Below the pieces are notes generated by a model that was not told the DNA's origin, did no database searches, and saw only the letters and a list, made by a program, of their open reading frames with translations. Made by a program: the position numbers and the translations under genes. Below, piece after piece: positions 44,415 through 52,764 of a stretch of DNA of 64,000 bases (position 1 is its first letter; the number at the start of each line of letters is the position of its first letter). Source of the stretch: Gemmatimonadota bacterium (lineage in GTDB: Bacteria; Latescibacterota; UBA2968; GCA-2709665); NCBI GenBank assembly GCA_028873695.1, contig JAPPNU010000078.1, positions 1 through 64,000 on the forward strand. The letters run 5' to 3'.

Positions 44415-45154
44415 CTAAGGTCTGACCGTCGTGAAGGCGATGAGTGGCTTTTGTGTCATGAAGTCGTCCCAGAAGGCCGCCTCGTGTTCGGCGGGGTCGA
44501 TGGTGGCGTCGATCCAGCGGAAGCCCTCGAATCCGCTGGATCTCATCGTTTGCTCATAGGTGGCGGGCGCCAGGTAGTAATTGGCGAACTCGAACACGCG
44601 GCCGTCGGGGTTGGTGATACGATAGCGGATAATGTCGCCTTCACGTAACGGATAGCGACAGGTCCGTTCAAGACCGTATTTTGAAAGCGACCGTTCGGGC
44701 AGAGGGGGGTTGCATACGTTGTCGTTGAACCCCACGAGACGGCCGCCCGGACGCAGGGCGCGGAAACATGCACGGCAGAAGGACGCCAGTTCGTCAGCCG
44801 TCCGCGCGTAGTTGAGCAGATAGAAGGCTGTCACAACGTCAACCGGCTCGTCAGACACGAACCGTGCGACGTCCTGGCAAACGTACCGGCAGCCGATCGG
44901 CTCCGCCCGCTCCTCGGCCTCCCCCAGCGCGATCATCTCCGGCGAGACGTCGACCCCCGTCACCGCGGACGCGCCGGCCCGCTTGAACTGACGCGCATAG
45001 ATCCCCTCGCCGCACGCAGGTCCAGAACGGTCTTACCTCGCAGGTCGCCCAACAGTCGGAACACTGTAAAGCATTCGATAGCGTGGCGGAACGGGAGCAG
45101 CTTCGAGTCTCGGTATTGCTCGGCGATCGTGTCATAGGTCTGCCGCGACGTCAT
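44415..45154 (-). pseudogene. Class I SAM-dependent methyltransferase, frameshifted
   Basis: The N-terminal part (from ATG 45154, TSRQTYDTIAEQYRDSKLLP) and the C-terminal part (ending at 44415, TGVDVSPEMIALGEAEERAE onward) are in different frames. They join at 45017-45019 inside SAM motif I. Shifting the frame there restores VLDLACGEGIYARQFK, so one base appears missing. Apart from that the roughly 247-aa protein looks complete, including the FRALRPGGRLVGFND strand. Either a recent inactivating deletion or an assembly error. It is convergent with pyrB, 10 bp apart. Target unknown. Confidence 0.8.
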
Positions 45155-45164
45155 GGAAATGACC

Positions 45165-46937
45165 CTACTGAAACGGTGCGATTTCCGGCATCGTCAACAC
45201 CCCGGGCGAAGGGATGAGCCCCAGGCGCCGGGCGAGCGTGAAGATCGGTTGCAGTCTACGCAATGTTTGGACGTATGCGGACGCGGCGGCGGATTGGCTG
45301 CTGCGCACAATGCCGTGTTCCAGGAGATACTCCCACGGGGACTTCGCCCTTGGAAATTCCTTGAGCCGGAGTTCGGCGTCCGGCGATAACTGTGCGGTTT
45401 CGCGGACCAGTTTCAATGCCGTATTGTAGCCGCCCAGTTCGTCCAGCAGCCCCAGCTTTCTGGCGTCTTCGCCGGTCCAGATCCGTCCCCTGGCAATGTC
45501 GAGTACTCGCTCCTTCGGCAGCAAACGCCCCTCGGCTACCTTGTCGGTGAAATCCTCGTACACCGTGTCCAGCCATTCCTGGAACAGCGTCCACTCTTCC
45601 TCCGAGTAGTCTTTGGTGCCCGTCCACATGGTGGAATGGGCGCTGGTGTGGACTTCATCCCAGGAGATCCCGGTCTTCTCCCACAGCCCGGAGGTGAGCA
45701 TTTTGCCTCCCATCACGCCGATGGAACCGGTAATCGTGCCTGGCTGCGCCACGATCCGGTCCGCGGCCATGGCCACGAAGTACCCCCCTGAGCCCGCGAC
45801 GTCGCCCATGGATACGACCACCGGTTTTCCCGCTTCCCGGGCACGCACGGTCTCGCGCCAAATCGCGTCCGAGGCGACGTAAGATCCGCCGGGACTGTCC
45901 ACGCGGAAGAGGATCGCTTCGACTTCGTCGTCGTTGACTGCATTCCGGAAGGCCCTGGTGATCGTATCCGATCCCATCGTGGTCGCGCCCGAACCGGGAT
46001 CGAAATCGCTCTTGCCGCGCGTCACGCCGCCGACACCATAGATCAGCGCAACGGTCTCGGCCTGTTCGTGGGACTCCTCCAGTCTCTTGAGGTATTTTCG
46101 CAGCGTCAGATACTTCGTCCCGGCGTCTACCTGATCCTTCACACGCTCGTACACCTCATCCCGATATGCCAGTCCGTCCACCAGACCGGCCTCCAGTGCG
46201 TCTTTCGACAGGAACGGACCCTGGTCGAAGAGATCGCGGACAGCTTCCGCGGACAGCCCGCGCCGGTCCGCGATCCCCCGCACGAGTTGATCGAAGTGCG
46301 AGTCCATCACCGCCTGTGTCGCCTCCTTGTGGGCGGGGGTGTACCGGCGTTCCGTGAAGATATTCCTCGCGTTCTTGTACTCCATCCGATGATCCAGGCG
46401 AGGGACGACGCCGAGCTTTTCCAGCATTCCGCGAATGAAAGGGGTCTCGGCGATCAGGCCGGTCAGCCCGACCACGCCGGAAGGCTGTAGATAGATCTCA
46501 TCGAAAGCCGTTGCGAGATAATAGGCGCCGTTGCCCGGGCCGAACTCGCCGAACGTCTCGGCGTAAGCGACCGCCGGCTTTCCGCTTTCGCCGAAGGCGT
46601 GAACGGCGTCCCGCACCTCCTGCAGCCGGGCGAGGCCCATACCGCTGTTCCCTACCCTTGCCAGAAGCGCCACGACGCGCTCGTCGGACGCGGCCCGTTG
46701 AAGGCCTTCGACCAGATCCCGTACCGTTACCGCATCGGGAAACAGGATTTCGGCAATCGGATCGCGCGGCACGTGCTCGGGAAGATTCCGCTCAAGGTTC
46801 ACTTCGAGCACCGTCAGCGGCGGAACCGGTTCGTCATCCTTGTAGATCAGGGCGATGGCAACTGCCGCGAGTACGATGACGAACAATGTGGCCGCGCCGC
46901 CGATAATCGCGAATACCTTGATTGCAATCCGTTTCAT
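45165..46937 (-). CDS. sppA: Signal peptide peptidase SppA, long (67K) type
   Basis: A membrane serine protease, 590 aa, that degrades cleaved signal peptides. One N-terminal TM segment (residues about 4-32) anchors it, followed by two tandem S49 domains. The catalytic Lys is K188 in HRMEYKNARN and the nucleophile is S383 in GDVAGSGGYFVAMAAD, matching the E. coli Lys/Ser dyad. ATG 46937 follows GGAGG; a 12-residue upstream extension is unlikely. A frameshifted methyltransferase gene follows 10 bp downstream. Confidence 0.93.
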   Translation of the reverse strand: MKRIAIKVFAIIGGAATLFVIVLAAVAIALIYKDDEPVPPLTVLEVNLERNLPEHVPRDPIAEILFPDAVTVRDLVEGLQRAASDERVVALLARVGNSGMGLARLQEVRDAVHAFGESGKPAVAYAETFGEFGPGNGAYYLATAFDEIYLQPSGVVGLTGLIAETPFIRGMLEKLGVVPRLDHRMEYKNARNIFTERRYTPAHKEATQAVMDSHFDQLVRGIADRRGLSAEAVRDLFDQGPFLSKDALEAGLVDGLAYRDEVYERVKDQVDAGTKYLTLRKYLKRLEESHEQAETVALIYGVGGVTRGKSDFDPGSGATTMGSDTITRAFRNAVNDDEVEAILFRVDSPGGSYVASDAIWRETVRAREAGKPVVVSMGDVAGSGGYFVAMAADRIVAQPGTITGSIGVMGGKMLTSGLWEKTGISWDEVHTSAHSTMWTGTKDYSEEEWTLFQEWLDTVYEDFTDKVAEGRLLPKERVLDIARGRIWTGEDARKLGLLDELGGYNTALKLVRETAQLSPDAELRLKEFPRAKSPWEYLLEHGIVRSSQSAAASAYVQTLRRLQPIFTLARRLGLIPSPGVLTMPEIAPFQ

Positions 46938-47018
46938 GGAAGACCTCCGTCGGGAAGGTAAGGATAAAGGCACGGTCGCTCTTGCGACACTTTCCAGGTT
47001 TTTGGTAAAGAAGCCGGA

Positions 47019-47279
47019 TCAGGCGCCGGAAGGCCGTTCGATCTCCCAGCCCGGGAACACCAGAACGGCCGGATGACAGGTTAACGCTCGCGCCAGCATC
47101 TTTGCGCGCTCAACGCCAAGCCTGATGCGCCCGTTTTCAATGGCTGAGATTGTCGGCTGGGGGATGCCGGTGCGCCTGGCGAGTTCATTCTGGCTGAGTT
47201 TCTGAAGTTCGCGGATGGTGCGGACCGACTCCCCGACGGTGACAGCCGCATGCTTCGGCGCCTTGCGATTCTTTCCCAT
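47019..47279 (-). CDS. XRE-family antitoxin (HigA-like)
   Basis: An 86-aa protein with an HTH at about 20-70 (VRTIRELQKLSQNELARRTG, then PQPTISAIENGRIRLG) and a short C-terminal tail. It lies 17 bp after a RelE/HigB-like toxin gene on the same strand, the toxin-first order of higBA loci. ATG 47279 has GGGAGA upstream. Expected to neutralise the toxin and repress the promoter at 47565-47592. Confidence 0.8.
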   Translation of the reverse strand: MGKNRKAPKHAAVTVGESVRTIRELQKLSQNELARRTGIPQPTISAIENGRIRLGVERAKMLARALTCHPAVLVFPGWEIERPSGA

Positions 47280-47296
47280 TTCGTTTTCTCCCGTGA

Positions 47297-47557
47297 TCAC
47301 TGTCCGCGTATGGCTCTCACGCGGATTTCCCGTTTCCTGACTCTGTAAACAACGCGCCATTCGACGTCCAGCCAGGACTGTCGCCGTCCTTTCTTCTTCC
47401 CGGGACGCGGCTCGTCACGAAAACCTTCGATGGAACCGACGCCTTCAGGGCCGGAAAGGATTGCGACGTCCTTCCACGTCTCGTAACGTTTGAGCGTGGC
47501 GGCAGGTATGGATTCGATCTGCCTGCCAACCCTGCGATGTTCGACGACGGTCCACAT
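47297..47557 (-). CDS. RelE/HigB-like toxin
   Basis: An 86-aa basic protein of the RelE/ParE superfamily type. The C-terminal strands WLDVEWRVVYRVRKREIRVR are typical, preceded by an Arg/Lys-rich loop (PRPGKKKGRRQ). Family members cleave mRNA on the ribosome. The predicted -10 box ends 8 nt before the ATG and no Shine-Dalgarno sequence is present, so the mRNA may be leaderless. The frame extends much further upstream as an artefact. Followed by the XRE antitoxin gene. Confidence 0.78.
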   Translation of the reverse strand: MWTVVEHRRVGRQIESIPAATLKRYETWKDVAILSGPEGVGSIEGFRDEPRPGKKKGRRQSWLDVEWRVVYRVRKREIRVRAIRGQ

Positions 47558-47564
47558 ATTAAAT

Positions 47565-47592
47565 AATATATAGTCTAAAAATAATATGACAA
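47565..47592 (-). promoter_or_regulatory. Candidate higBA-like promoter
   Basis: Minus-strand TTGTCA (47592-47587), 16-bp spacer, TATATT (47570-47565) in a sharply AT-rich patch. The transcription start would fall within about one base of the toxin ATG (47557). Confidence 0.5.
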
Positions 47593-47695
47593 CAGAAATC
47601 GGATTGGCCCTTCGGGCGCGTGGACGTCGGTCGAGCGGGGTAAAAAACATACAGAATTGGCCCTTTCCTGTTGACAAAGGAGGATGGTACCGTGC

Positions 47696-48715
47696 ATGTT
47701 TATTGTTCAAACAGGACGTGCGGCATCCGACGCTGAGGTCAATATGGGCGATATTCTCAAGGTGGAGCATCTCGAAGCCGGGCCCGGGCAGCGGCGGGAC
47801 GGCTATCTGACGGTCGGGGAAATGCAGGATAACTCTCCGGTCCGCCTCCCGATGGTACTGCTGAACGGCGCGGAGCCGGGGCCGACGCTGTATTTGCAGG
47901 CGGCGAGTGACGGCGACGAACTGAACGGCATCGCGGTGATCCGGCGGGTGTTGAAGCGGCTGGATCCGGCGGCTCTGAAGGGCAGGTTGATTGCAACCCT
48001 GGTCGTGAACTTCCACGCGTTTCACGTGGGCGCGTCGCTGAACCCCGTTGACGGGAAGAAGATGAACCGTTGCTTTCCCGGTCGCAAGGAGGGCACGTCG
48101 AGCGAGCGGGTGGCGTATCGACTCTTCCATCGTGCCGTGAAACAGGCGGACTTCTGTATCGATCTGCACCAGGGCGGCGTTCGGCCGATGATTGACGAAG
48201 TCCGCGTACGGGTGGACCGGCGCAAGCGAATCCATCGGGCCTGCATGGAAATGGCCCGCGTCTTCGACGTCGGGTATATCCTGGACTGCCGCGGTCCGGA
48301 CGGACAGCTGGCGCGAGCGGCCCCGGAAGAAGGGATTCCCACCATCGATCCGGAACTTGGGGGCTGCCACGGATGGGATGAAGGCAGCATACGGAAGGGC
48401 GTGACCGGCGTGGAGAACGTCCTGAAGCACTTCGGATTCATCGAGGGCCGGGTTCTGACTCCCCGCCGTCAGATCGTCGTGGACGGCTTCCTGTCGCTCC
48501 TGGCCGCCCGGGGCGGTTTTCTGGAGTACCGGGCCGCACTGTACGATCGTCTGCAAGAGGGCGACCCCGTTGCGGACGTGACCGATCCGTTCGGCAGGGT
48601 ACTCGAGACGGTTTACGCCCCCCGGGATTCCATTTTCTGGGCGCGGTCGTTGCGGCCGATGGTCGCCTCGGGCGAAGCGCTGGCCATGCTCGGGAAGAAT
48701 GTACGGTACGTATAA
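47696..48715 (+). CDS. Succinylglutamate desuccinylase/aspartoacylase family protein
   Basis: A 339-aa M14-like zinc amidohydrolase. Usual AstE/ASPA-type proteins have a Hx(2)E zinc motif after GD; here the corresponding segment is QAASDGDELNGIAV, with the His apparently replaced by Ser while Asp and Glu remain. The later ligand region DFCIDLHQGG keeps the His. The substrate-binding segment VNFHAFHVGASLNPVDGKKM is recognisable. AAAGGAGG ends at 47683. ATG 47684 is too close, so 47696 is used; 47744 is also possible. Substrate unknown and activity uncertain. Confidence 0.75.
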   Translation: MFIVQTGRAASDAEVNMGDILKVEHLEAGPGQRRDGYLTVGEMQDNSPVRLPMVLLNGAEPGPTLYLQAASDGDELNGIAVIRRVLKRLDPAALKGRLIATLVVNFHAFHVGASLNPVDGKKMNRCFPGRKEGTSSERVAYRLFHRAVKQADFCIDLHQGGVRPMIDEVRVRVDRRKRIHRACMEMARVFDVGYILDCRGPDGQLARAAPEEGIPTIDPELGGCHGWDEGSIRKGVTGVENVLKHFGFIEGRVLTPRRQIVVDGFLSLLAARGGFLEYRAALYDRLQEGDPVADVTDPFGRVLETVYAPRDSIFWARSLRPMVASGEALAMLGKNVRYV

Positions 48716-48740
48716 TCGGCAGTCGCGGCGATGCAGGGGA

Positions 48741-49001
48741 CTATTCGCGGGCGGATCTGACGGCGTCGATGCGTTCCCGAACGACGGGCCGGATGTAGAC
48801 GTCGTCGAGGGGAAGGGTAGCGAAATCCCGGGCGAAGATCTCAACGTGGGTGCGGACCTCGGGACCGCGGTTCAGGATAAAGCGTCTCTCGCCTTTCACC
48901 ACGCACAGGCCGCCGTCGCTTTCGAGATTCGCGTACGTGACGGGAATGGCCAGGCGTTCAGCGAGGGCTTCGAATTCCTGCAATAGCTGGGTATCGGTCA
49001 T
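48741..49001 (-). CDS. Conserved small hypothetical protein (86 aa)
   Basis: A small acidic protein with the pattern LAERLAIPVTYANLESDGGL, then RRFILNRG and a C-terminal LDDVYIRPVVRERIDAVR. I recognise this as a recurrent uncharacterised family in Planctomycetes/Acidobacteria-type genomes, but no function is known to me. ATG 49001 has only a weak ribosome binding site; GTG 49016 is an alternative. It is convergent with the desuccinylase-like gene. Confidence 0.65.
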   Translation of the reverse strand: MTDTQLLQEFEALAERLAIPVTYANLESDGGLCVVKGERRFILNRGPEVRTHVEIFARDFATLPLDDVYIRPVVRERIDAVRSARE

Positions 49002-49200
49002 TGGGATTCTGCTCACACGGAGACGCGAAGACCGCCGGGAATTTTAAGACAGCTTCCAAGAAAAAGACTGTGACCCGTGTTCGGTATCAAAAAACGACTT
49101 GAAGCCGGTTCACGCGGAATATAACCATTCCGATGCGGATTTACAACGGTACTGAATGAACCTGACGGATGTTCCGGAGACGACTCGAAAGGGACCTCAG

Positions 49201-50514
49201 ATGGACGTGGAGCGAATGAAGAGCGATTACCGCGGTGTCTGGTATTGCTGCGGAACCGTGAACCTGCTCGACGGCAATAACCATGTCTATTCGGGTCCGA
49301 TGGCCACGTACTCGGCCTGGCATCGACCGATGGCAGTGTACGCGCCCGCGGTGAACAGGACGTACTTTGTCTTCGGAAACGAACGGAATGCGCCGGCGAT
49401 CGGCAGCTACGAACACGACACGCGAACGTTCGCCCGTCCCGTTGTACTCGGCGCGAACCCGGACGGCGACGCCCACCGCAATCCCACACTGGCGTTGGAC
49501 GATACCGGGCGCCTCTACGTGTTCTTCGGCGCCCATAACGACCCCACCCGGGTGCTCCGTTCGGAACGGCCCTGCGAAACCGGGGCGTGGCGAGAGTGCG
49601 CCGCAATTGTCGATCCGGCGACCTCATATCCCCAGCCTTACCAGCTTCTGCCCGGCGAGATGTTCGTGTCCTACCGGGAGAGGTCCAGCGGCTGGCGATC
49701 GCGCGTTTCGAGGAGCCACGGCGAGACGTGGGAGGACCCGGTCGATATCGTCGAGTTTGAAGGAAACGACATCTACGCTGTCTCGATCGCCGAAACGGGG
49801 GATTATCCCCGCAGGATCCATCTGGCGTGGTCACGGCTCGGCGGCGGATCTGACGAGGAGATCCGCACGAAGCACCTGTGGGCGAGGCGCTACAACATCT
49901 ACTACGCGTTTTCCCAGGATGGCGGAAGGACCTGGCGGCGCAGTGACGGCGGCCTCTACAAATTGCCGGTGAGGGAGGCGGACGCGGAAAAGCTGTACGA
50001 GAGCGGTGAACGGGGTGTGTGGCTGAAGGATATCCAGTTGGGTCCGGACGGGCGTCCCCTGATCCTGTTCATCGAAGCGGATCCATTTACCTATGTAAGC
50101 CATTGGAAGTGCGGGCGACTGCGCGGCGACGGGTGGGGATTCAGCAATATCGCCGTGGGAGACCATATGTACGACGATGGCGGCATCGTGATCGAAGATG
50201 GATCGGTGACCGTCTACGCGCCGACCACCGCGTCTCAGCCGGGTGAGGACGGAGGGGAGATCGACGTGTGGCGGTCCGCGGACGGGGACGGACCCTGGAA
50301 GCGCGGCGAGCCGCTCACGGAGGGGTCTGACCTGTCGCACAACAACGTCAAGGTCGTGTTCAACCACGAGGCCGGTCCCGGGGATATGCAGGTGACGTGG
50401 AGCTACGGCGACAGTGTGTCCCCGCCCTCGACCGCGGAATCGAGGCTGTTCGCGTACGGGCGCAATATGGAAAGGCCCAGGCTGATCCGGTCGGCGAGAG
50501 CTACGCCGGCATAG
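49201..50514 (+). CDS. BNR-4 repeat family protein (sialidase-like propeller)
   Basis: A 437-aa beta-propeller. Repeats include RTYFVFGNERNAPAIGSYEH, GRLYVFFGAHNDPTRVLRSE and YAFSQDGGRTWRRSDGGLYK; the last is an Asp-box-like SxDGGxTW motif. The fold matches BNR-4 proteins often linked to glycan degradation. It lacks the full sialidase arginine triad as far as can be seen, so it may be a lyase or a binding protein. ATG 49201 is favoured because AAAGGGA lies 6 nt upstream; the frame opens at 49156. No signal peptide. Confidence 0.78.
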   Translation: MDVERMKSDYRGVWYCCGTVNLLDGNNHVYSGPMATYSAWHRPMAVYAPAVNRTYFVFGNERNAPAIGSYEHDTRTFARPVVLGANPDGDAHRNPTLALDDTGRLYVFFGAHNDPTRVLRSERPCETGAWRECAAIVDPATSYPQPYQLLPGEMFVSYRERSSGWRSRVSRSHGETWEDPVDIVEFEGNDIYAVSIAETGDYPRRIHLAWSRLGGGSDEEIRTKHLWARRYNIYYAFSQDGGRTWRRSDGGLYKLPVREADAEKLYESGERGVWLKDIQLGPDGRPLILFIEADPFTYVSHWKCGRLRGDGWGFSNIAVGDHMYDDGGIVIEDGSVTVYAPTTASQPGEDGGEIDVWRSADGDGPWKRGEPLTEGSDLSHNNVKVVFNHEAGPGDMQVTWSYGDSVSPPSTAESRLFAYGRNMERPRLIRSARATPA

Positions 50515-50617
50515 CGACACGTAGTCCGAACCGGACTAAAGTTGAATCCGGTCATTTCGGTCGATTGCGCGAGCGGGCCACGCGTTGGAACTTGCGGCTG
50601 CGATCAGAGGAAGAAGC

Positions 50618-51208
50618 GTGAGTGGAATGGCAACTGTCCCTGAGGTCGACGAAGTATTCCTGAACGCCACGCGTTGGCTTCAGGAAGCGGAAGCGTTGAG
50701 ACAGATACTTTTGGATTGCGACCTGACCGAGGCATTGAAGTGGGGAAAGCCCTGCTACGCCCATGACGGGAAGAACATCTGCATCATCCAGAGCATGAAA
50801 GACTTTCTCGCGCTCCTGTTCTTCAAGGGCGCGTTGCTGAAAGACCCGGACGGCCTTCTCGAGAGGCAGGGGCCCAATTCGCGATCCGGATTCCGGATGC
50901 GCTTCACAAGCGTTCAGGAAGTCGCAAGGATGGCAAAGAGTATAAAGGCCTTCGTCAACGAAGCAATCGAAGTCGAACGAGCAGGCCTGAAAGTGGAGAG
51001 GGCGACGAAATTCGATTACCCTGAAGAGCTTCTCGACAGGTTCGTCGACGATCCCGATTTCAAGACGGCATTCGACAGATTGACGCCAGGACGGCAGCGC
51101 GGTTACGTTTTGCATTTTTCCGGCGCGAGACTATCGAAGACCCGTGCGGCGAGAATCGAGCGGTACAGGCGTAAAATCCTCGACGGGAAAGGATTCCACG
51201 ACAGGTAG
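50618..51208 (+). CDS. YdeI/OmpD-associated family protein
   Basis: A 196-aa protein of two small domains. Residues about 5-125 are DUF1801-like (ALKWGKPCYAHDGKNICIIQ, then FLALLFFKGALLKDP). The C-terminal part is YdeI-like: TPGRQRGYVLHFSGARLSKT, then RAARIERYRRKILDGKG. GTG 50618 follows AGAGGAA; the ATG at 50627 is the alternative. The family is linked to stress and antimicrobial-peptide response, but its biochemistry is unknown. Confidence 0.85.
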   Translation: MSGMATVPEVDEVFLNATRWLQEAEALRQILLDCDLTEALKWGKPCYAHDGKNICIIQSMKDFLALLFFKGALLKDPDGLLERQGPNSRSGFRMRFTSVQEVARMAKSIKAFVNEAIEVERAGLKVERATKFDYPEELLDRFVDDPDFKTAFDRLTPGRQRGYVLHFSGARLSKTRAARIERYRRKILDGKGFHDR

Positions 51209-51449
51209 ACGGGTCGTGATCGGCATAAACCCATGCTGATTCCTCGACGTCCCTTGACAACTCCGCCCGGTTCTTCTACGTTATCGCCGTCCGTAACTCT
51301 GTTTCTGCGGAACGTACAAATAGCCGGATCTATCTTTCGTCTCCGTTGTTGCCTGGTCAATCTGACGGGGACTCGAAAAGGGAACCGACCGACGCCCAAT
51401 ACAATAGAAAGGAAATATTACCAGGCGTAGCATGCCGCTTGTGTGAACG

Positions 51450-51686
51450 ATGCCTACCGTCTGTCGGGTTGGACCGTACCGGTTTTTCTTCTATTCAAGC
51501 GATCGTGATGAACCTCCTCACGTTCACGTAGAGAGTGGGAATGGAACCGCCAAGTTCTGGCTCACGCCGGTTCGACTTCAGGCCGGTCGAGGATTCAGCC
51601 GAGTTGAGATCGGTAGGATTCAGAAAGCGGTAACAGAAAACAGGGAACTCTTGCTTCGGGGGTGGGATGGATTCTTTACAGACTGA
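51450..51686 (+). CDS. DUF4160 domain protein
   Basis: A 78-aa protein with the DUF4160 core FYSSDRDEPPHVHVESGNG, conserved Pro-His-x-His, and KFWLTPV. It overlaps the following DUF2442 gene by 20 nt. This adjacent pair is recurrent in bacteria and is often predicted as a toxin-antitoxin-like module, not to my knowledge experimentally settled. A candidate promoter (TTGACA 51254-51259, TACGTT 51277-51282) lies about 170 nt upstream. No strong ribosome binding site. Confidence 0.85.
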   Translation: MPTVCRVGPYRFFFYSSDRDEPPHVHVESGNGTAKFWLTPVRLQAGRGFSRVEIGRIQKAVTENRELLLRGWDGFFTD

Positions 51687-51981
51687 ACGCGTCGCAGCCA
51701 GAGCCGCTGACATTGTCGTAACAAACGATAGTTTGACTGTAGATTTCGTCGACGGGCGAAGCATATCGGTGCCGTTGGCGTGGTACCCACGGCTCGTTCA
51801 CGGAACTCCCCAGGAGAGGGCAAATTGGAGAATCATAGGAAACGGGGAGGGGCTTCATTGGCCGGATTTAGACGAGGACCTAAGTGTGGAGGGTCTGCTT
51901 TTTGGCAGGCAATCCGGCGAGAGTCAACGGTCCTTTCAACGATGGTTGGACGAGCGTGGCAAGCGTCACGAACAAGCGTAG
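51667..51981 (+). CDS. DUF2442 domain protein
   Basis: A 104-aa protein. The DUF2442 core is VTNDSLTVDFVDGRSISVPL, then WYPRLVHGTPQERANWRIIG and GEGLHWPDLDEDLSVEGLL. These proteins resemble NE0471-type small DNA-binding/regulatory domains. It starts 20 nt before the end of the DUF4160 gene, so translation is likely coupled. The partner arrangement suggests an antitoxin or regulator role. Confidence 0.85.
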   Translation: MDSLQTERVAARAADIVVTNDSLTVDFVDGRSISVPLAWYPRLVHGTPQERANWRIIGNGEGLHWPDLDEDLSVEGLLFGRQSGESQRSFQRWLDERGKRHEQA

Positions 51982-52034
51982 GTTCTCCAGCGACGAAATC
52001 CTCACATCGGGCCTCCGTAGACGATTAATCCGGC

Positions 52035-52649
52035 ATGAAAAGCGATAGCCCTCCTCGATGCCTCATCTTCGATCTGTCTGAAGTTTTCATCGCAGGGCTT
52101 CCCGGAGTTGAGAAGCGTATCTCGACAGCGCTCTCTATTCCCGAAGACGGTCTCCTGGAATGCTTTGGTGGAGAACGGGTGATGCAGGTCCTGAGAGGCG
52201 AAATTTCAGAGGATTCCTATCTGGGCGGGATTCTGGAGCGAACGGGCTGGGATCTGGGTCTGGCGTCGCTCAAGCGAATGGTCAGGGACAACTTCCACGT
52301 TCGAATCGAGGGCTCTCTCGACATTCTGCGCGAAGTTGCGAAAGCCTATCATGTCGCCGTGCTTTCCGACCACGTTCGGGAGTGGGTTCCATACATCAGG
52401 TCGATCCATCCGTTTCTGGACATATTCGACGATCGGTTCTACTCGTTCGAACTGGGGAAGACCAAGTCCGACCCGACGGTCTTTCCGGTTGTACTCCGGT
52501 CGCTGGGGTACCAACCGCAGGAGTGTCTGTTTATCGACGATCGAATCCAGAACGTGAGGAGCGCGGAATCGATCGGCCTGCCGTCCATCCACTTTCGTGA
52601 CGCCCGTCAATTGAGGACTGATCTGGAACGACGACAGGTCCTGCTTTGA
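52035..52649 (+). CDS. HAD-superfamily hydrolase
   Basis: A 204-aa protein of the haloacid dehalogenase/phosphatase fold with a helical cap. Motif I is CLIFDLSEVFI: the first Asp (nucleophile) is present, but the second Asp of DxD is replaced by Ser. Motif II is VAVLSDH, the Lys is in ELGKTKSDPTVF, and the C-terminal acidic pair is in ECLFIDDRIQN. Loss of the second Asp suggests dehalogenase-type chemistry or reduced phosphatase activity. The start has no clear ribosome binding site. Substrate unknown. Confidence 0.8.
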   Translation: MKSDSPPRCLIFDLSEVFIAGLPGVEKRISTALSIPEDGLLECFGGERVMQVLRGEISEDSYLGGILERTGWDLGLASLKRMVRDNFHVRIEGSLDILREVAKAYHVAVLSDHVREWVPYIRSIHPFLDIFDDRFYSFELGKTKSDPTVFPVVLRSLGYQPQECLFIDDRIQNVRSAESIGLPSIHFRDARQLRTDLERRQVLL

Positions 52650-52764
52650 TGTCGCGAGGGGCGTCGACGGCCGGCAGTACGTCTCGGATTCGACCGGTAC
52701 CCGCAGGCCTGCAAGCTGCACGCAATCCGACATACGCCCCGCTCCGGAGCGAAGGAGCAGAAAT

